A stretch of DNA of 64,000 nucleotides, taken from positions 349,501 through 413,500 of the forward strand of contig JAJOZX010000090.1 in the NCBI GenBank assembly GCA_023014485.1, given 5' to 3'. Positions 22,559 through 32,935 of this stretch are shown piece by piece (within the stretch, counting starts at the first letter, position 1; every line of letters starts with the position of its first letter). Source of the stretch: Bathynomus jamesi. Taxonomy: Eukaryota; Arthropoda; Malacostraca; Isopoda; Cirolanidae. Position numbers and translations under genes: made by a program. Below the pieces are notes generated by a model. It searched no databases. It saw only the letters and a list, made by a program, of their open reading frames with translations, and was not told where the DNA came from.

Positions 22559-24035
22559 CAGGGTGTCCGAGAATTATCTGTACAATTTTTGGCTGTTATT
22601 AAAAGTCAACCATGAAGTGTAGAAATTCCAGTGTTGTCCCATTTTACAGAGAATCTCATTAAGTTTTTTCTGATACCAAGTTTTGACAAGTTTTTTAGAA
22701 ATTCCAATGTGTCCGAAAATTATCTGTACAATTTCATCTTTTAATAAAATTCTTGATAACACACGTAAAATTCTTAAACAAGATTATTTAGAATCTGTAT
22801 TTTCAAAAGTTTCTTTTATTAAAGTAACGTTGTTACAAACATTCGATATGTGCACCATCAGTGATTCGCAAAACATCCAATCGATACTCCAAATGTTGCC
22901 ATGTACGCTGCAGCATATCCACATCAATTCGCTCAATAGCAGCTATGATTCTTGCTTTTAAATCATCAATGTCTGTCACCCGCGTATTGTACACAAGATC
23001 TTTGACGAATCCCCAAAGAAAGAAATCACAGGGTGTGATGGCGGGAGATCTAGCCGGCCAATGAATTGCACCTCCACGGCCAATCCACCTGTTTAGGAAT
23101 GTCTCATTCAGGGACTTACGGACGATCAAGGCCCAATGTGGCGGTGCGCCATCTTGCTGAAAAATGATGCGTGGATGCAGTGCTTCCAATTGCGGATAGA
23201 CAAAGTGTTGCAACATGTCCAGGTAGGTATTGGAGGTCACTGTTGATTCACCGAATAAAAATGGTCCAATCACGCGATCATGTAACAGGCCACACCACAC
23301 ATTAACTTTAGGACTGTCTCTGATGTGCTCTTCTATGCAATGTGGATTTTGTGACCCCCATATGCGCACACTTTGTTTGTTTACTTTGCCTGAAACATGA
23401 AAAGTTGCCTCGTCCGAAAACATGATTCTTGCCAAGAACGCATTGTTCTGGTCGACTCTGTGAAGCAGAGTCATTGCAAATTCCTTACGGGAGACCTTAT
23501 CTTCTTGCGTAATCTGTTGCAAGATTTGCAACTTGTAAGGATGCAACTTCAAACGTTTACGCAAGACATCATGCACTGTCGAACGAGGTATCTGTAACTC
23601 TCGTGATGCAATTCTTGTCGACTTGCGTGGACTGCGAACAAAAGCCTCTCGAATGCGCTCGATATTTTCAAAAGACGTTCGAGGCCGCCCTGCTCCTTTC
23701 TTATGCTCTACACTTCGTTTCCTTAAACCTTTTATACCAAGCTCGTATGGTTACTCTTGATGGAGGGTTTCTGTTGTAATTAGTTCTAAACCTTCGTTGA
23801 ACTTGTGTATCTGATTTTGTTTCGATAAACCATTCAACACACTGTGCTTTCTCCTGTGGATTCATTAAGGATGAGGGGTGTGTATGAATATCTGAAAAAG
23901 AAAAACTTGTCAAAACTTGTTATCAGAAAAAACTTAGAGTTTCTCTGTAAAATGGGACAACACTGGAATTTCTACACTTCATGGTTGACTTTTAATAACA
24001 GCCAAAAATTGTACAGATAATTCTCGGACACCCTG
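22559..24035 (-). mobile_element. DD41D-type element with long (about 150-bp) inverted repeats
   Basis: The ends begin CAGGGTGTCCGAGAATTATC and are flanked by TA (22557-22558 and 24036-24037). Inverted similarity extends from the ends to about 22710 and back to about 23895, far longer than the 25-75 bp of its neighbours. A second internal copy of the end motif (TGTCCGAAAATTATCTGTAC) lies at 22711-22730. Length is 1,477 bp. Confidence 0.92.
22833..23913 (-). pseudogene. DD41D-type transposase, one frameshift
   Basis: The N-terminal part (from 23913) has a helix-turn-helix region with CVEWFIETKSDTQVQRRFRT. A one-base deletion near 23720 shifts the frame. From there to the stop at 22833 the frame is open without interruption: AGRPRTSFENIERIREAF, SDEATFHVSG (first Asp), SPKVNVWCGL, QQDGAPPHW (second Asp) and SPAITPCDFFLWGF (third Asp). 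There are 41 residues between the second and third. Apart from the frameshift, only SPDL to SPAI departs from the common pattern. Confidence 0.92.
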
Positions 24036-24083
24036 TATATATATAAGCAAGGAACCACAGGGAAACGGAAAATAAAACACGAA

Positions 24084-24123
24084 GTCCAAGCGCTTTCGTG
24101 ATATAATTCACATTTTCAGGGAC
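24084..24123 (-). ncRNA. hammerhead-like motif, core G8 to A
   Basis: Minus strand: GUCC, CUGAAAA, helix II UGUGA/UCAC with AUUAUA loop, GAAA, GCGCUU, GGAC. Helix I (GUCC/GGAC) and helix II are intact. One core residue differs from CUGANGA, so this copy is probably inactive. Confidence 0.5.
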
Positions 24124-24132
24124 CTCTCCCTT

Positions 24133-24172
24133 GTCCCTGAAGATGTGAATTATATCACAAAAGCGCTTGGAC
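24133..24172 (+). ncRNA. hammerhead-like motif, core G12 to A
   Basis: Plus strand: GUCC, CUGAAGA, helix II UGUGA/UCAC with AUUAUA loop, AAAA in place of GAAA, GCGCUU, GGAC. The mutation is complementary to the opposite copy's: each of the two inverted copies carries a different core change, and their consensus is a complete core. Confidence 0.5.
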
Positions 24173-24244
24173 TTCGTGTTTTATTTTCCGTTTCCCTGTG
24201 GTTCCTTGCTTATTAAAAAGATCACGTAATGTTTGTGAATTGTT

Positions 24245-24247
<3 letters not shown>

Positions 24248-24315
<68 letters not shown>
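24248..24315. repeat. (TA)n microsatellite
   Basis: About 33 TA units. A second complex CA/TA tract lies at 24674-24770. Confidence 0.97.
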
Positions 24316-24316
<1 letters not shown>

Positions 24317-24690
24317 CATTATAATATTTCGCGAGCAAAAACTGAAAATTTTTCAATCAATTACTTTTTCACTGAAAATATCGTTCCTTTTACTTACATT
24401 TTCTTATAATTGATGATGGGAAAAAATGGGATTTTTCCCAGATAAGTTGAAAGAAGGGAGCTACGGTCATGATTTATCATTATTTATTTTTTTTTACTTC
24501 AAAATGTTCTTATATTCTTATATATGACATATCAAAGAATTTGAGATTAATTTACGATAACAAGGACTGTCCGTTTAGACATAAATAACGAACTCATTGT
24601 TTGGTCTTCAGCATCCCTCAGCGCTATTGTATTATTATCTATTTGTCTTTAACTCTTTAAACCTTTAAATGATCACACACACATATATAC

Positions 24691-24721
<31 letters not shown>

Positions 24722-24734
24722 TACACACACACAC

Positions 24735-24772
<38 letters not shown>

Positions 24773-24877
24773 TATAACTGCAAACACGCAGTATAATTAA
24801 CGTAAAGAACGACGCTTTGTATAGGAGAATATTCCGCGCAAGACGAGAGCGAAAGAACGAAACAAATGAAAAAATGA

Positions 24878-24950
24878 GGTAACCACCCGGGAATCGAACC
24901 CGGGCTCTTCCGATTGCCGGTCAGATATGATAACCATTACACCACGGGCC
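24878..24950 (-). tRNA. tRNA-like sequence (probable pseudogene), copy 1
   Basis: It has an A-box-like GTGTAATGGTTATCA and a B box GGTTCGATTCCCGGG with a perfect T stem. The 5' GGCCCG does not pair with the 3' GTGGTTA, so the acceptor stem is broken. A clear anticodon loop with U33 is absent. I therefore treat it as a tRNA-derived repeat core, not a working tRNA. Confidence 0.5.
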
Positions 24951-25109
24951 TCACTCAATCAAACGTCGTAATTCCTCTACATGCGCGCAGAAACCAATGC
25001 CCCAAAGGGGCACCTCCCGCATGCCGTAACATTATATACATTATAACTGCCCCTTTGGGGCATTGGTTTCTGCGCGCATGTAGAGGAATTACGACGTTTG
25101 ATTGAGTGA

Positions 25110-25182
25110 GGCCCGTGGTGTAATGGTTATCATATCTGACCGGCAATCGGAAGAGCCCGGGTTCGATTCCCGGGTGGTTACC
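25110..25182 (+). tRNA. tRNA-like sequence (probable pseudogene), copy 2
   Basis: Identical core to copy 1 on the opposite strand, with intact A and B boxes and the same unpaired acceptor ends. Confidence 0.5.
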
Positions 25183-25377
25183 TCATTTTTCATTTGTTTC
25201 GTTCTTTCGCTCTCGTCTTGCGCGGAATATTCTCCTATACAAAGCGTCGTTCTTTACGTTAATTATACTGCGTGTTTGCAGTTATAATGTATATAATGTT
25301 ACGGCATGCGGGAGGTGCCCCTTTGGGGCATTGGTTTCTGCGCGCATGTAGAGGAATTACGACGTTTGATTGAGTGA

Positions 25378-25450
25378 GGCCCGTGGTGTAATGGTTATCA
25401 TATCTGACCGGCAATCGGAAGATCCCGGGTTCGATTCCCGGGTGGTTACC
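25378..25450 (+). tRNA. tRNA-like sequence (probable pseudogene), copy 3
   Basis: Differs from copy 2 by a single base in the variable region (GATCCCGGG for GAGCCCGGG). The same acceptor-stem failure is present. Confidence 0.5.
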
Positions 25451-25527
25451 TCATTTTTTCATTTGTTTCGTTCTTTCGCTCTCGTCTTGCGCGGAATATT
25501 CTCCTATACAAAGCGTCGTTCTTTACG

Positions 25528-25572
<45 letters not shown>

Positions 25573-25799
25573 TAATATATACAGTATATATGGAAGCGAG
25601 AATGCTGGGAGTGGGAAGTCCAAATTTTGGGAAAGTCCACAGTTTGGCAAAGGGTATAGTGAGAATTTGACACAGTTGCGGCTCGAGGGTGTATTTTTAA
25701 TGAAAAATTGAACTTACGAGCGCCACTCAATATATTTTGCTCCACCTTTTTTTTCTTTCCAAGTTTCTTTGAAAGTTCCAGAAGTTTTGGACACAAGTA

Positions 25800-26917
25800 G
25801 TTACATACCTTTTTGACAAGTTTTTATTTTTCCACATAGTCTTCATCCTTTTCTACAGTACAGCTTTCCTCCACCTCGAAACAAGGACCTTTATTCCTTG
25901 CTGGTAAAAGTCCGCTGGGTTCCGCTGGAGATACCTCTTAACCTCCTCAACAACCTCATCGTCACTCAAAACTTTTTTCCACGAATAGCATTCTTCATTG
26001 GCCCAAACAAATGGAAGTCTGAAGTTGCCATATCCGGGCTGTATGGAAGGTGGGGTAACATAGTCAAGCGCATTTTTGTGATGGCCTCTCTTGTTTGCAA
26101 ACTGTTGTGTGGTCTTGCGTTATCGTGCAAAAGAAGGACGTCTTCCAGTTTTCTCTCCGGTCGACCTCGCTTTATACCTCTCTGGAGTCTCTGTAGGGTA
26201 GCAATATATGCCTCTGAGTTGATTGTTTGTCCTTTCTTCATAATGTCCACCACAATCACCCCTTTCATGTCCCAGAAGATGGTGGCCATAACCTTTCCTG
26301 CAGAGGAAGCCATTTTGAACTTTTTCTTGCGTGGGGAGTCTGCGTGATGCCACTCCATGGAATGACGTTTTGTTTCAGGTTCAAAGTGGTGTACCCAAGT
26401 CTCATCCCGTCACAATTCGTGAAAGGAAGTCATCCTCTTCTGTCTCGTATCGAACTAACGACTCGGAAGCAATTTCTTTTCTCTGGGCTTTGTGATCTCT
26501 AGTCAGTTGGCGAGGAACAAACCGTAAACACACTTTTGAGTATCCCAGTTGCTGAATTATCGTATTCACACTTCCTTCACTAATTCCTAGCTCCAGTGAT
26601 AGCTCCTTGTATGTGACGCACCGATTTGATCGAATGATGCTCTTAGCACGTTGCTCAGTGTGAGATGTCACAGCCGATGCCAGGCGACCGCTGCGTGGCT
26701 CATCATCGAGGCTGGCTCTCCCTCTCTCCGATGATCTCACACGTTTAGACCAGCGTCCAACTGTGTTTCGATCTACAACAGCATGTTCGTAAACGTTTTG
26801 TAGATGTTTGTGAATATTTCCAACTGTTTCCTTCTCTGCGGTTAAGACCTCGATAACAGCTCTCTGTTTACGACGCACATCACTGTCAGGCGCTATTTTC
26901 GAAACTGCGTTAACCAT
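25800..26917 (-). pseudogene. mariner DD34D transposase, frameshifted
   Basis: The first frame (26917-26402) has the N-terminal DNA-binding region with GRWSKRVRSSERGRASLDDE and a helix-turn-helix ending LELGISEGSVNTI. It reaches EEDDFLSRIVTG, the block before the first catalytic Asp. The second frame (26358-25966) carries WHHADSPRKKKFK, HDNARPHNS with the second Asp and YSPDMATSDFHLFGPMK with the third. Thirty-four residues separate the last two (DD34D). C-terminal sequence (RYLQRNPADFYQQGI) continues in a third frame to about 25800. Two frameshifts make it inactive. Confidence 0.88.
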
Positions 26918-26953
26918 CAGTTTTATACGAGGGCATTTAAAAGCGGTTTTATA

Positions 26954-28278
26954 CAGGGTGTCCCAAAAGTCCCTATCTATTTTGTTGAAATAGGCTGAAT
27001 TTCAAATAAATGTCACACTGACCTGAATACAGATGTATTTCTATACAAATTACAAGTATTACACCATTAAAATCTTTAATTAGTAGTTTCCACATGTGCT
27101 CCATCTGTATCTCTGCAAATCTCAAAGCGGTCAGCTGCATTGCGGAACACATTTCCGAGCATTTCAGGGTTATTTTCTCAACTGCTTGCCTAATGTGATC
27201 TCGCAGATCTGGTAAATCTCGAATATTTCTGCGATAGACCTCTGATTTAATGAAACCCCAAGCAAAGAAATCCAATGGGGTCAAATCCGGAGATCGCGCT
27301 GCCCAGGGCCTATTTCCCCCACGTCCAATCCAATGATTTGGAAAACGCTCGTTTAGGTATGTCTGAACATTCTGGCATAAGACATGGTGGCCCATCCTGC
27401 TGAAAGACTACATTGTCGAGAATGATATGCTTCAAAATTTTCTAGAACCTCAACTTCTTGAAGATGGCAAAGTAAACAGGCCCTGTCACTGTAGCCTCTG
27501 CAAAGAAAAAGGGCCCGTAAATCTTAGACTTCGTCATTCCAAGCCACACGTTGACTTTAGGTGAGTTTCTTTCCCATTCAGTGAACTCAGTTGGCTTTTC
27601 ATTAGCCCAGATGCGACAATTATGTCGATTGATTTTACCACAGGTGTGAAAAGTCGCCTCATCGCTAAACAAAATGTAGTCCATTAAATTGTTATTTTGG
27701 ATTTGTTCGACCAGTTCCGCACACATTGCTGGTCTTTTTGGAAAATCTTCCTCGTGTAAGCTGTGTAATAGCTGAATGTGATAACGCTTCTTCTTCAGCG
27801 TCGAACGCAAGATTCTGTGAACAGTTGTTTTGGGTATGATCAATCTGTGGGATGCTTGGCGAACTGACATTCTTTGATCGTCTTCGAACATTATGCGAAC
27901 AGATTCAATGTTTTGTTGTACTGTTCTTGGGCGTCCACTTCTTCCTTCATCATGCACAGATCCAGTCCTTTTGAATTTGTTCACCAATTCACGAATTGCT
28001 TTATCTGTCGGTCCAGGATTATGAAACCTTCTTGAGAATCGGTCTCTAATTTCACATTTCATTCCTCTGATGCGACATGTTACTATCATAACGCGTTCAT
28101 GCACATCCATCACCAATGATATGGATCTGAAAAATTTAATTAAAAATTTAAAAATAATTAAAATAGAAATCTAATGCATGTATTTGTCTAGAAAGGTGCA
28201 TGCAATCATGTCATTAAAACATTCATTTGAAATTCAGCCTATTTCAACAAAATAGATAGGGACTTTTGGGACACCCTG
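26954..28278 (-). mobile_element. DD41D-type element nested in mariner
   Basis: The ends begin CAGGGTGTCCCAAAAGTCCC and pair over about 60 bp. They are flanked by TA at 26952-26953 and 28279-28280. At 1,325 bp it is full length. It is younger than the mariner it interrupts. Confidence 0.93.
26973..28116 (-). pseudogene. DD41D-type transposase, frameshift at the second catalytic block
   Basis: An uninterrupted 224-residue frame (28116-27442) holds the helix-turn-helix region, GRSGRPRTV, FSDEATFHTCG with the first Asp, and SPKVNVWLGM. The frame then changes near 27400, where relatives have QDGAPPH: the sequence reads QQDGPP before shifting. The second frame (27395-26973) has SPDLTPLDFFAWGF with the third Asp and a C-terminal region running into the terminal repeat. 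The Ala codon of QDGAPPH is lost. Confidence 0.9.
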
Positions 28279-28494
28279 TACAAGGAGGGGAGGTTGAAAT
28301 TGGAAAAATCCGGTTATGTGAAACGTAGAAAGTTCAAACTTACGGCCCAAAAGACATTTCAACCCCATGACCTATTATTTAGCTAAGAAAAAAGGGTGGG
28401 GCAAAATATATTGAGTGCCCCTAGTACAATGAGAAATCCTACAGTGGGAATGGAAATGGTTCGATTTAAGAATTGCCTCCTTTGAGATTCTTCC

Positions 28495-28773
28495 TCGCAG
28501 TTTTCTCACACTCGCCTTCAAGAACTTAAATTTGAAGTTCTCGACCATCCAGCCTACAGTCCAGACCTGGCACCTTCGGATTTTTACCTGTTTGGATTAC
28601 TAAAAGACGCTTTGAGAGGTCAGCGATTCCAAGGCGATGATGATCTGAAGGAGGCGGTGCATGACTGGCTACGCACACGGCCAAAAAAAAAATTCTTTTG
28701 TGATAGCATTAGGAAGCTTGTAGATCGCTGGACTAACTGTATTGAGAAACAGGGAAACTATGTTGAGAAGTGA
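28495..28773 (+). pseudogene. second mariner transposase, C-terminal fragment
   Basis: From about 28516 to a TGA at 28771-28773 the frame is open: LQELKFEVLDHPAYSPDLAP then SDFYLFGLLKDALRG, WLRTRPKKKF and ending KQGNYVEK. This is the C-terminus of a mariner/SETMAR-type transposase with the third catalytic Asp. A 3' end beginning TACGAGGGTAATTCAATAAG (read inward from 28851) follows. Its front part is lost. A similar 5'-end motif, TACGAGGGCATTTAAAAG, lies at 26932-26949 in the other mariner's leader. Confidence 0.85.
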
Positions 28774-28855
28774 TGTGTTTATAATCTATCAGAAGTGAAA
28801 ATAAAATTGTGAAAATAAAAAATGTGGATACTTATTGAATTACCCTCGTATAAAT

Positions 28856-29016
28856 AAATTGACGATTGGTTAGGTTAAGTCGTAGTATTTTCGTTAGTTT
28901 TAACGTTTCATTTGATTAGGTATACGCAGACAAAGTTGGGGAACGCAAACTACACTAGGATAATATAGGGAAACGTAAACTACACTAGGCACCGCAGGGG
29001 GACGTAAACTACACTT
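28856..29016 (-). repeat. GTAGTTTACG family repeat, copy B
   Basis: The same order of motifs as copy A at 10511, on the minus strand: GGAGCAAGTGTAGTTTACG near 29016 down to the GATTGGTTAGGTTAAGTCGT complement near 28862. It abuts the mariner end at 28851 and lies 25 bp from the hAT element. Confidence 0.8.
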
Positions 29017-29041
29017 GCTCCCAACTCTTTCATACTAGAGC

Positions 29042-32000
29042 CAGGGGCGTACCTAAAGTATTTGGCACCCGGGGCGTACCTAAAGTATTTGGCACCCGGG
29101 GCGGATCCTTCCTTTGGCCCCCCCCCCCATAAATAATTTTAAAATTTAAACACACAGAAAAATATATTATGTTTGCAAGTAGATTTTTAAACAGTACAGT
29201 ACTGTCATAAGCAAATTGGAAATAAGAAAAATGCAAGGACATTAAAAATTCAGTGAACAGGTAATACTGCATTTTATTTTATATAAAAAACACAGGAAAT
29301 CCAGTCTCAACGCTCAGCCTATTCTTCAAAGGTAAATAGAGAGGATTCACAGTCTCTGCTTTCGAGCCTTAATTTCTGCAAATTGATGAGTGACCTCATC
29401 AAAATTCACCTTCTTTGCATATTCATGTTCAATTGAAAGTAAAGCCAGATTTGTCAATCTTGTCTGACTCATGGTCGAGCGAAAGAAATTTTTTATCAAC
29501 TTCAATTTGGAAAAACTTCTTTCACATGAAGCAATAGACACACAGACAGTCAAAAAGAGTCTCAAACACAGTGACAAGCTTGGCAAAGATTCACAAAAAT
29601 CCCATTTCACAATAAACTCCAGAAACTGCAATGCTGTCCATTTCTTTGCCTCTTCAACGCTGATTTTGGCAGCTTCCAAATGCCTTCGAAGTCGTCCAAT
29701 TTCCACACTGATATCTTCATCAGAGAATTCATCGAAAATCTGAGTCAAATTTGGAATATACTTCCGAAGTTCTTCTTCTGTTGCAACAACCAAAGTGTTT
29801 GGCTGAATAACAGAGAAGATTGACAGAATTTGATCCATTGCCTTAGAACGAATTTCCAATTCTTGATGAAAGCGATCAAAACATTCAAACATAGCCCTTT
29901 TTACTTCCTCTGGCAATGTGAGACCAGCATCCTTTGCCATCTCTCCTGGCATCCTTTTTCGGAGCTTTACTCTCCCTCTCTCCATAGAAATGTTAATTTC
30001 CTCACACTTTGTAGTTGCATAATGAGTGGCCCTCTCCACAATTTCATTGCGCTGATCTTCAAGAAACAGTTTTAGAGCTTGGAGCTTCACAATGCACTTT
30101 TCAAGGCTGATTCCAACTGTTTGCAAATACTTTTGCGTGAGATTAATTTCTTCCAGGACTTCACACCAGAAAGAAAGGTAACTCAAAAAAGAGAAATCAC
30201 ATACAGCAGACAGCAAAATTTGAGCTGATCCTCATGTGTCCACATTTTCTTTGGAATCGCACAGTACTTCAAGGGTTGAGGTCAGCTTTTCAAAATTTGC
30301 CTTCACTGGTTTCACAGCGTCATAATGAGCACTGCATCTTGTCTGGGAAAGTCTTTTGACTGTCATGCCTACATTCTCCATCAGCACTTCCCATCGATGA
30401 GTTAAGACTGAAAAGAAGGAATAGACTCTCTCCAAGGTTCCAAAAAAAGGTCACACATGAAGAAACGCTTCCAAATGAGTGCACTCCGCAAAGGTTCAGA
30501 GAATGATTTGCACAAGGCACAAACAAAGCCTTGGGATTAATCTTTCTGATCTTTGACTGAACACCACCATGAATCCCAGCCATAGTTGCAGCGTTGTCAT
30601 ATCCTTGACCACGGTACAGGTTTATGTCCAGTCCATCTCTCTCCAGATGTCTCAGGATATCCCCTGTGAGCTCAGCAGCAGTCTTTCCGGCAATAGGGAA
30701 GAAGCCCAAGAATGATTCCTTTACTTCAACTTTGTCACATTCAATATGGACGTATCTGATCACTTCACACATCTGATCAGTGTGGGACACATCAGGAGTG
30801 CTGTCAAAAAGAATCCCAAAATACTTTGCTTTCTTGATATCAGCCACTATTTTCTCTTTGACGTAATTCCCCAAAAGGCAAATGAACTCATTCTGAATCT
30901 TTCGAGATAAATACGAAGCCACTTTCCTCCCAGATGAAATAGAATGCTTAATCCTTACAAAATGTTCTTTCAAAACTGGATCATAATTTGACAGCAACTC
31001 TATCAATTCCATGAAGTTTCCTTTGTTTGCTGATGACATGTCCTCTTTGTGACCACGAAAAGGAAGATTCTGTTGAGCCAGAAACAAGGTTACATCCAAG
31101 AGGCGATGTAAAATATCCCTCCATTTCTTTCTCTCCTTGTCCATTGTTGCTTGATGAACTTGATCAATGGTTTTTTGAAGCTTCAACCCTGCTCCCAAGT
31201 TCTTCCATTTCTCCAGGCATGAGAGATGCTGCTCAGAAGCCTCATGGTCAGACACCTTTGAGTTTAGCTTCCACCATGCTTGAAGCCCAGTGACAAAGCT
31301 GGATGTTCCAATTCCTTTGTCATCAAGAGCAAACAGTCTGCGGCAAAAACAAAAACTTTCTTTTGATGGAGAGTAAACCATCCATGTTCTCAAAACTTTC
31401 TCGCCATTTGGCAGAGCTTTATAGAACCATGCAGTGGTCAGCTGTCGACTCTTCCCTTTATGATTTCTCTCCTTGTCTTTGAACTGCACTGAAAGGGCCA
31501 TCCCTATTTTGGAAGGGTTCACTTCCCCTCTTAATAAGATCAACTCTCAAGTCATTTGGAACCGGGATTGGCCAAGCAGCGACATCAGAATAAATTGAAA
31601 ATCTATCCGTCTCCTCTTCTTCATCAGAGTCTTCCTCCTGTTGGTGTGGACTTCTGCTGGCGTCTCCTTCCTCTTCATCAGTTTCACTGCTTTTAGAAGA
31701 TGAATTGCCATCCTCTAATCCTTGCTCTCTTTCATTTGAATCCTCTGTGAAGTTGTGAAGATGCTTCTTGTATTTGACCTTCAGATTCACCAGGCTGAAT
31801 ATCTTCAGGACTTTCTCCTATTGCACTTGATATTGAAGGCGTGAACAAGTGGTTCTCAAACTTTTTCCAACCAGATACCCATTGAGTTATCAGATTAGAA
31901 ACCCAGACAAGCAGAGACAATTAATTATCAATGCCAATGCATTAACACTAATTCAATATAGTATGGTATAACGCTAGCTATTATAATTGATATCATTATT

Positions 32001-32685
32001 TAATAAGCAGTAAGCATTAACAACATATTAAATATACAATGATACTACTCTAGACATTGTAAAATTGTTAAACTTGACTAAGCCAATAAGCATTAGTACT
32101 AATTCAATATAGAATAGTGCTGTAGTTGTTGATATATTATAACATCACGACGATGCATTTACCAGGTATTATAACATCATGACGATGCATTTATAAACAC
32201 TTAAACATCACTATGATACCACATTGTCAAAAATTACTGGACACTGGTATAAGTACCATGATATTGTTATAAACACCAGCACTCTATGCTTTAACATAAT
32301 TATTTAATGAAACATACCTCATCTATGTGGAGTCACAGTGTCAAGTGAACAAGACTTGGAATGTCAGTTGCAACCAGCTAGCTATGCTCAACTGATGACT
32401 AAAACGTCAACAAACGTTCGCCTTTCGATATAATTTTTATCAAATATTTAATTTTTCGTTTGTAAATTTTATATTGCCAATAAAACTAAAAATTTATTTT
32501 ATAGTGGAAATTAACATTAAGCTGTTGTAATAGTTTGAACATTTTAAAAAAAAATTTCTTACTTTGGCGAATTTTTCATTTGGTTTGAAAACTTGTACTG
32601 GTATTTCAACTCTCCCGATGGCACCCCCTCCTGGCTGTCACCCGGGGCGGACCGCCCCCCTTGCATCCCCCTTAGTACGCCACTG
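29042..32685 (-). mobile_element. hAT element (ZMYM-like), 3.6 kb, with exact 8-bp duplication
   Basis: Ends CAGGGGCGTACC (left) and the complement of CAGTGGCGTACT (right) are typical hAT termini. The 8-bp ACTAGAGC is present on both sides (29034-29041 and 32686-32693). Just inside the left end a 27-bp unit (GGGGCGTACCTAAAGTATTT plus GGCACCC) is tandemly repeated. GC-rich subterminal runs occur at both ends. It encodes a broken transposase on the minus strand. Confidence 0.95.
29347..31920 (-). pseudogene. hAT transposase (TTF zinc finger, DUF4371-like, hATC), about three breaks
   Basis: The N-terminal pieces (31920-31458, two frames) include a low-complexity acidic segment with many Glu, Asp and Ser residues. 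The main frame (31543-30320, 407 residues) has a TTF-type zinc finger around FCFCRRLFA...HEASEQH. It continues with the RNase-H-like part containing FGILFDSTPD and RGQGYDNAATMAG (catalytic Asp blocks) and CANHSLNLC. After a break, 30216-29347 gives the C-terminal dimerisation domain: CERSFSKLKLIKN, RLTNLALLSIEHEY. The architecture matches ZMYM1-like hAT transposases. Frame changes near 31500-31780, 30430 and 30220 make it inactive. Confidence 0.9.
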
Positions 32686-32693
32686 ACTAGAGC

Positions 32694-32935
32694 CAAATAT
32701 CTTTTATAAATTTATATTAAAATTTTAATATATGAATGATAAATTATCACTTGAATTCTTTTCTGAATAAAGATTTTGAATTTGAATCATCCTATTTTCA
32801 GGCTTTTTACTGTTCTGTAGGGTCACAATTCTTTGCATTTTAACCCAGAAGTAGGCAGTTGTAGGGCCATATGATAAAAGTTCTTTGGCTAAATTTTTCA
32901 CAAGACCTGTATAACTTGTACACTTTAAATATAGG
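32694..32935 (+). repeat. LINE 3' end, then unassigned
   Basis: Sequence around 32750-32788 repeats the LINE terminus seen at 11180 (CTTTTCTGAATAAAGATTTT then GAATTTGAAT). The hAT element is inserted just upstream of it. Confidence 0.65.

Larger units (their letters stand above)
24045..24247. repeat. palindrome with two hammerhead-like motifs, PLE-type end
   Basis: Arms at about 24049-24123 and 24133-24212 are inverted copies around a short centre. They contain CCAAGCGCTTTCGTG and the complement of GTTTCCCTGTGGTTCCTTGC. The right arm continues through GATCACGTAATGTTTGTGAA into a long (TA)n tract. It lies directly beside the DD41D element and outside its terminal repeat. Confidence 0.85.
24775..25530. 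repeat. three copies of a ~270-bp unit with tRNA-like core (one inverted)
   Basis: The unit runs from GTTACGGCATGCGGGAGGTG through GCGCGCATGTAGAGG, the tRNA-like core, then CATTTGTTTCGTTCTTTCGC and ATTATACTGCGTGTTTGCAG. Copy 1 (about 24780-25050) is reversed; copies 2 (25047-25290) and 3 (25290-25530) are direct and tandem. They are almost identical, so the duplication is recent. Copy 3 ends in a (TA)n tract. Confidence 0.9.
25717..28424 (-). mobile_element. mariner (DD34D) with a DD41D element nested in its 5' region
   Basis: Matching ends (core CACTCAATATATTTTGC followed by CCCCACC or TCCACC) lie at 25717-25755 and, inverted, at 28385-28424. Each is flanked by TA (25715-25716 and 28425-28426). 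The transposase is on the minus strand. The DD41D element 26954-28278 sits between the right end and the transposase start. Without it the mariner would be about 1.38 kb, a normal mariner length. Confidence 0.85.

Noticed and set aside
25110..25182. Functional tRNA gene
   Set aside because: A and B boxes are present but the acceptor ends do not pair and there is no normal anticodon loop; kept only as a tRNA-like sequence.
24775..25530. CRISPR-like array (three repeats)
   Set aside because: Long units with a tRNA-like core, one inverted, no short regular spacers; eukaryotic context.
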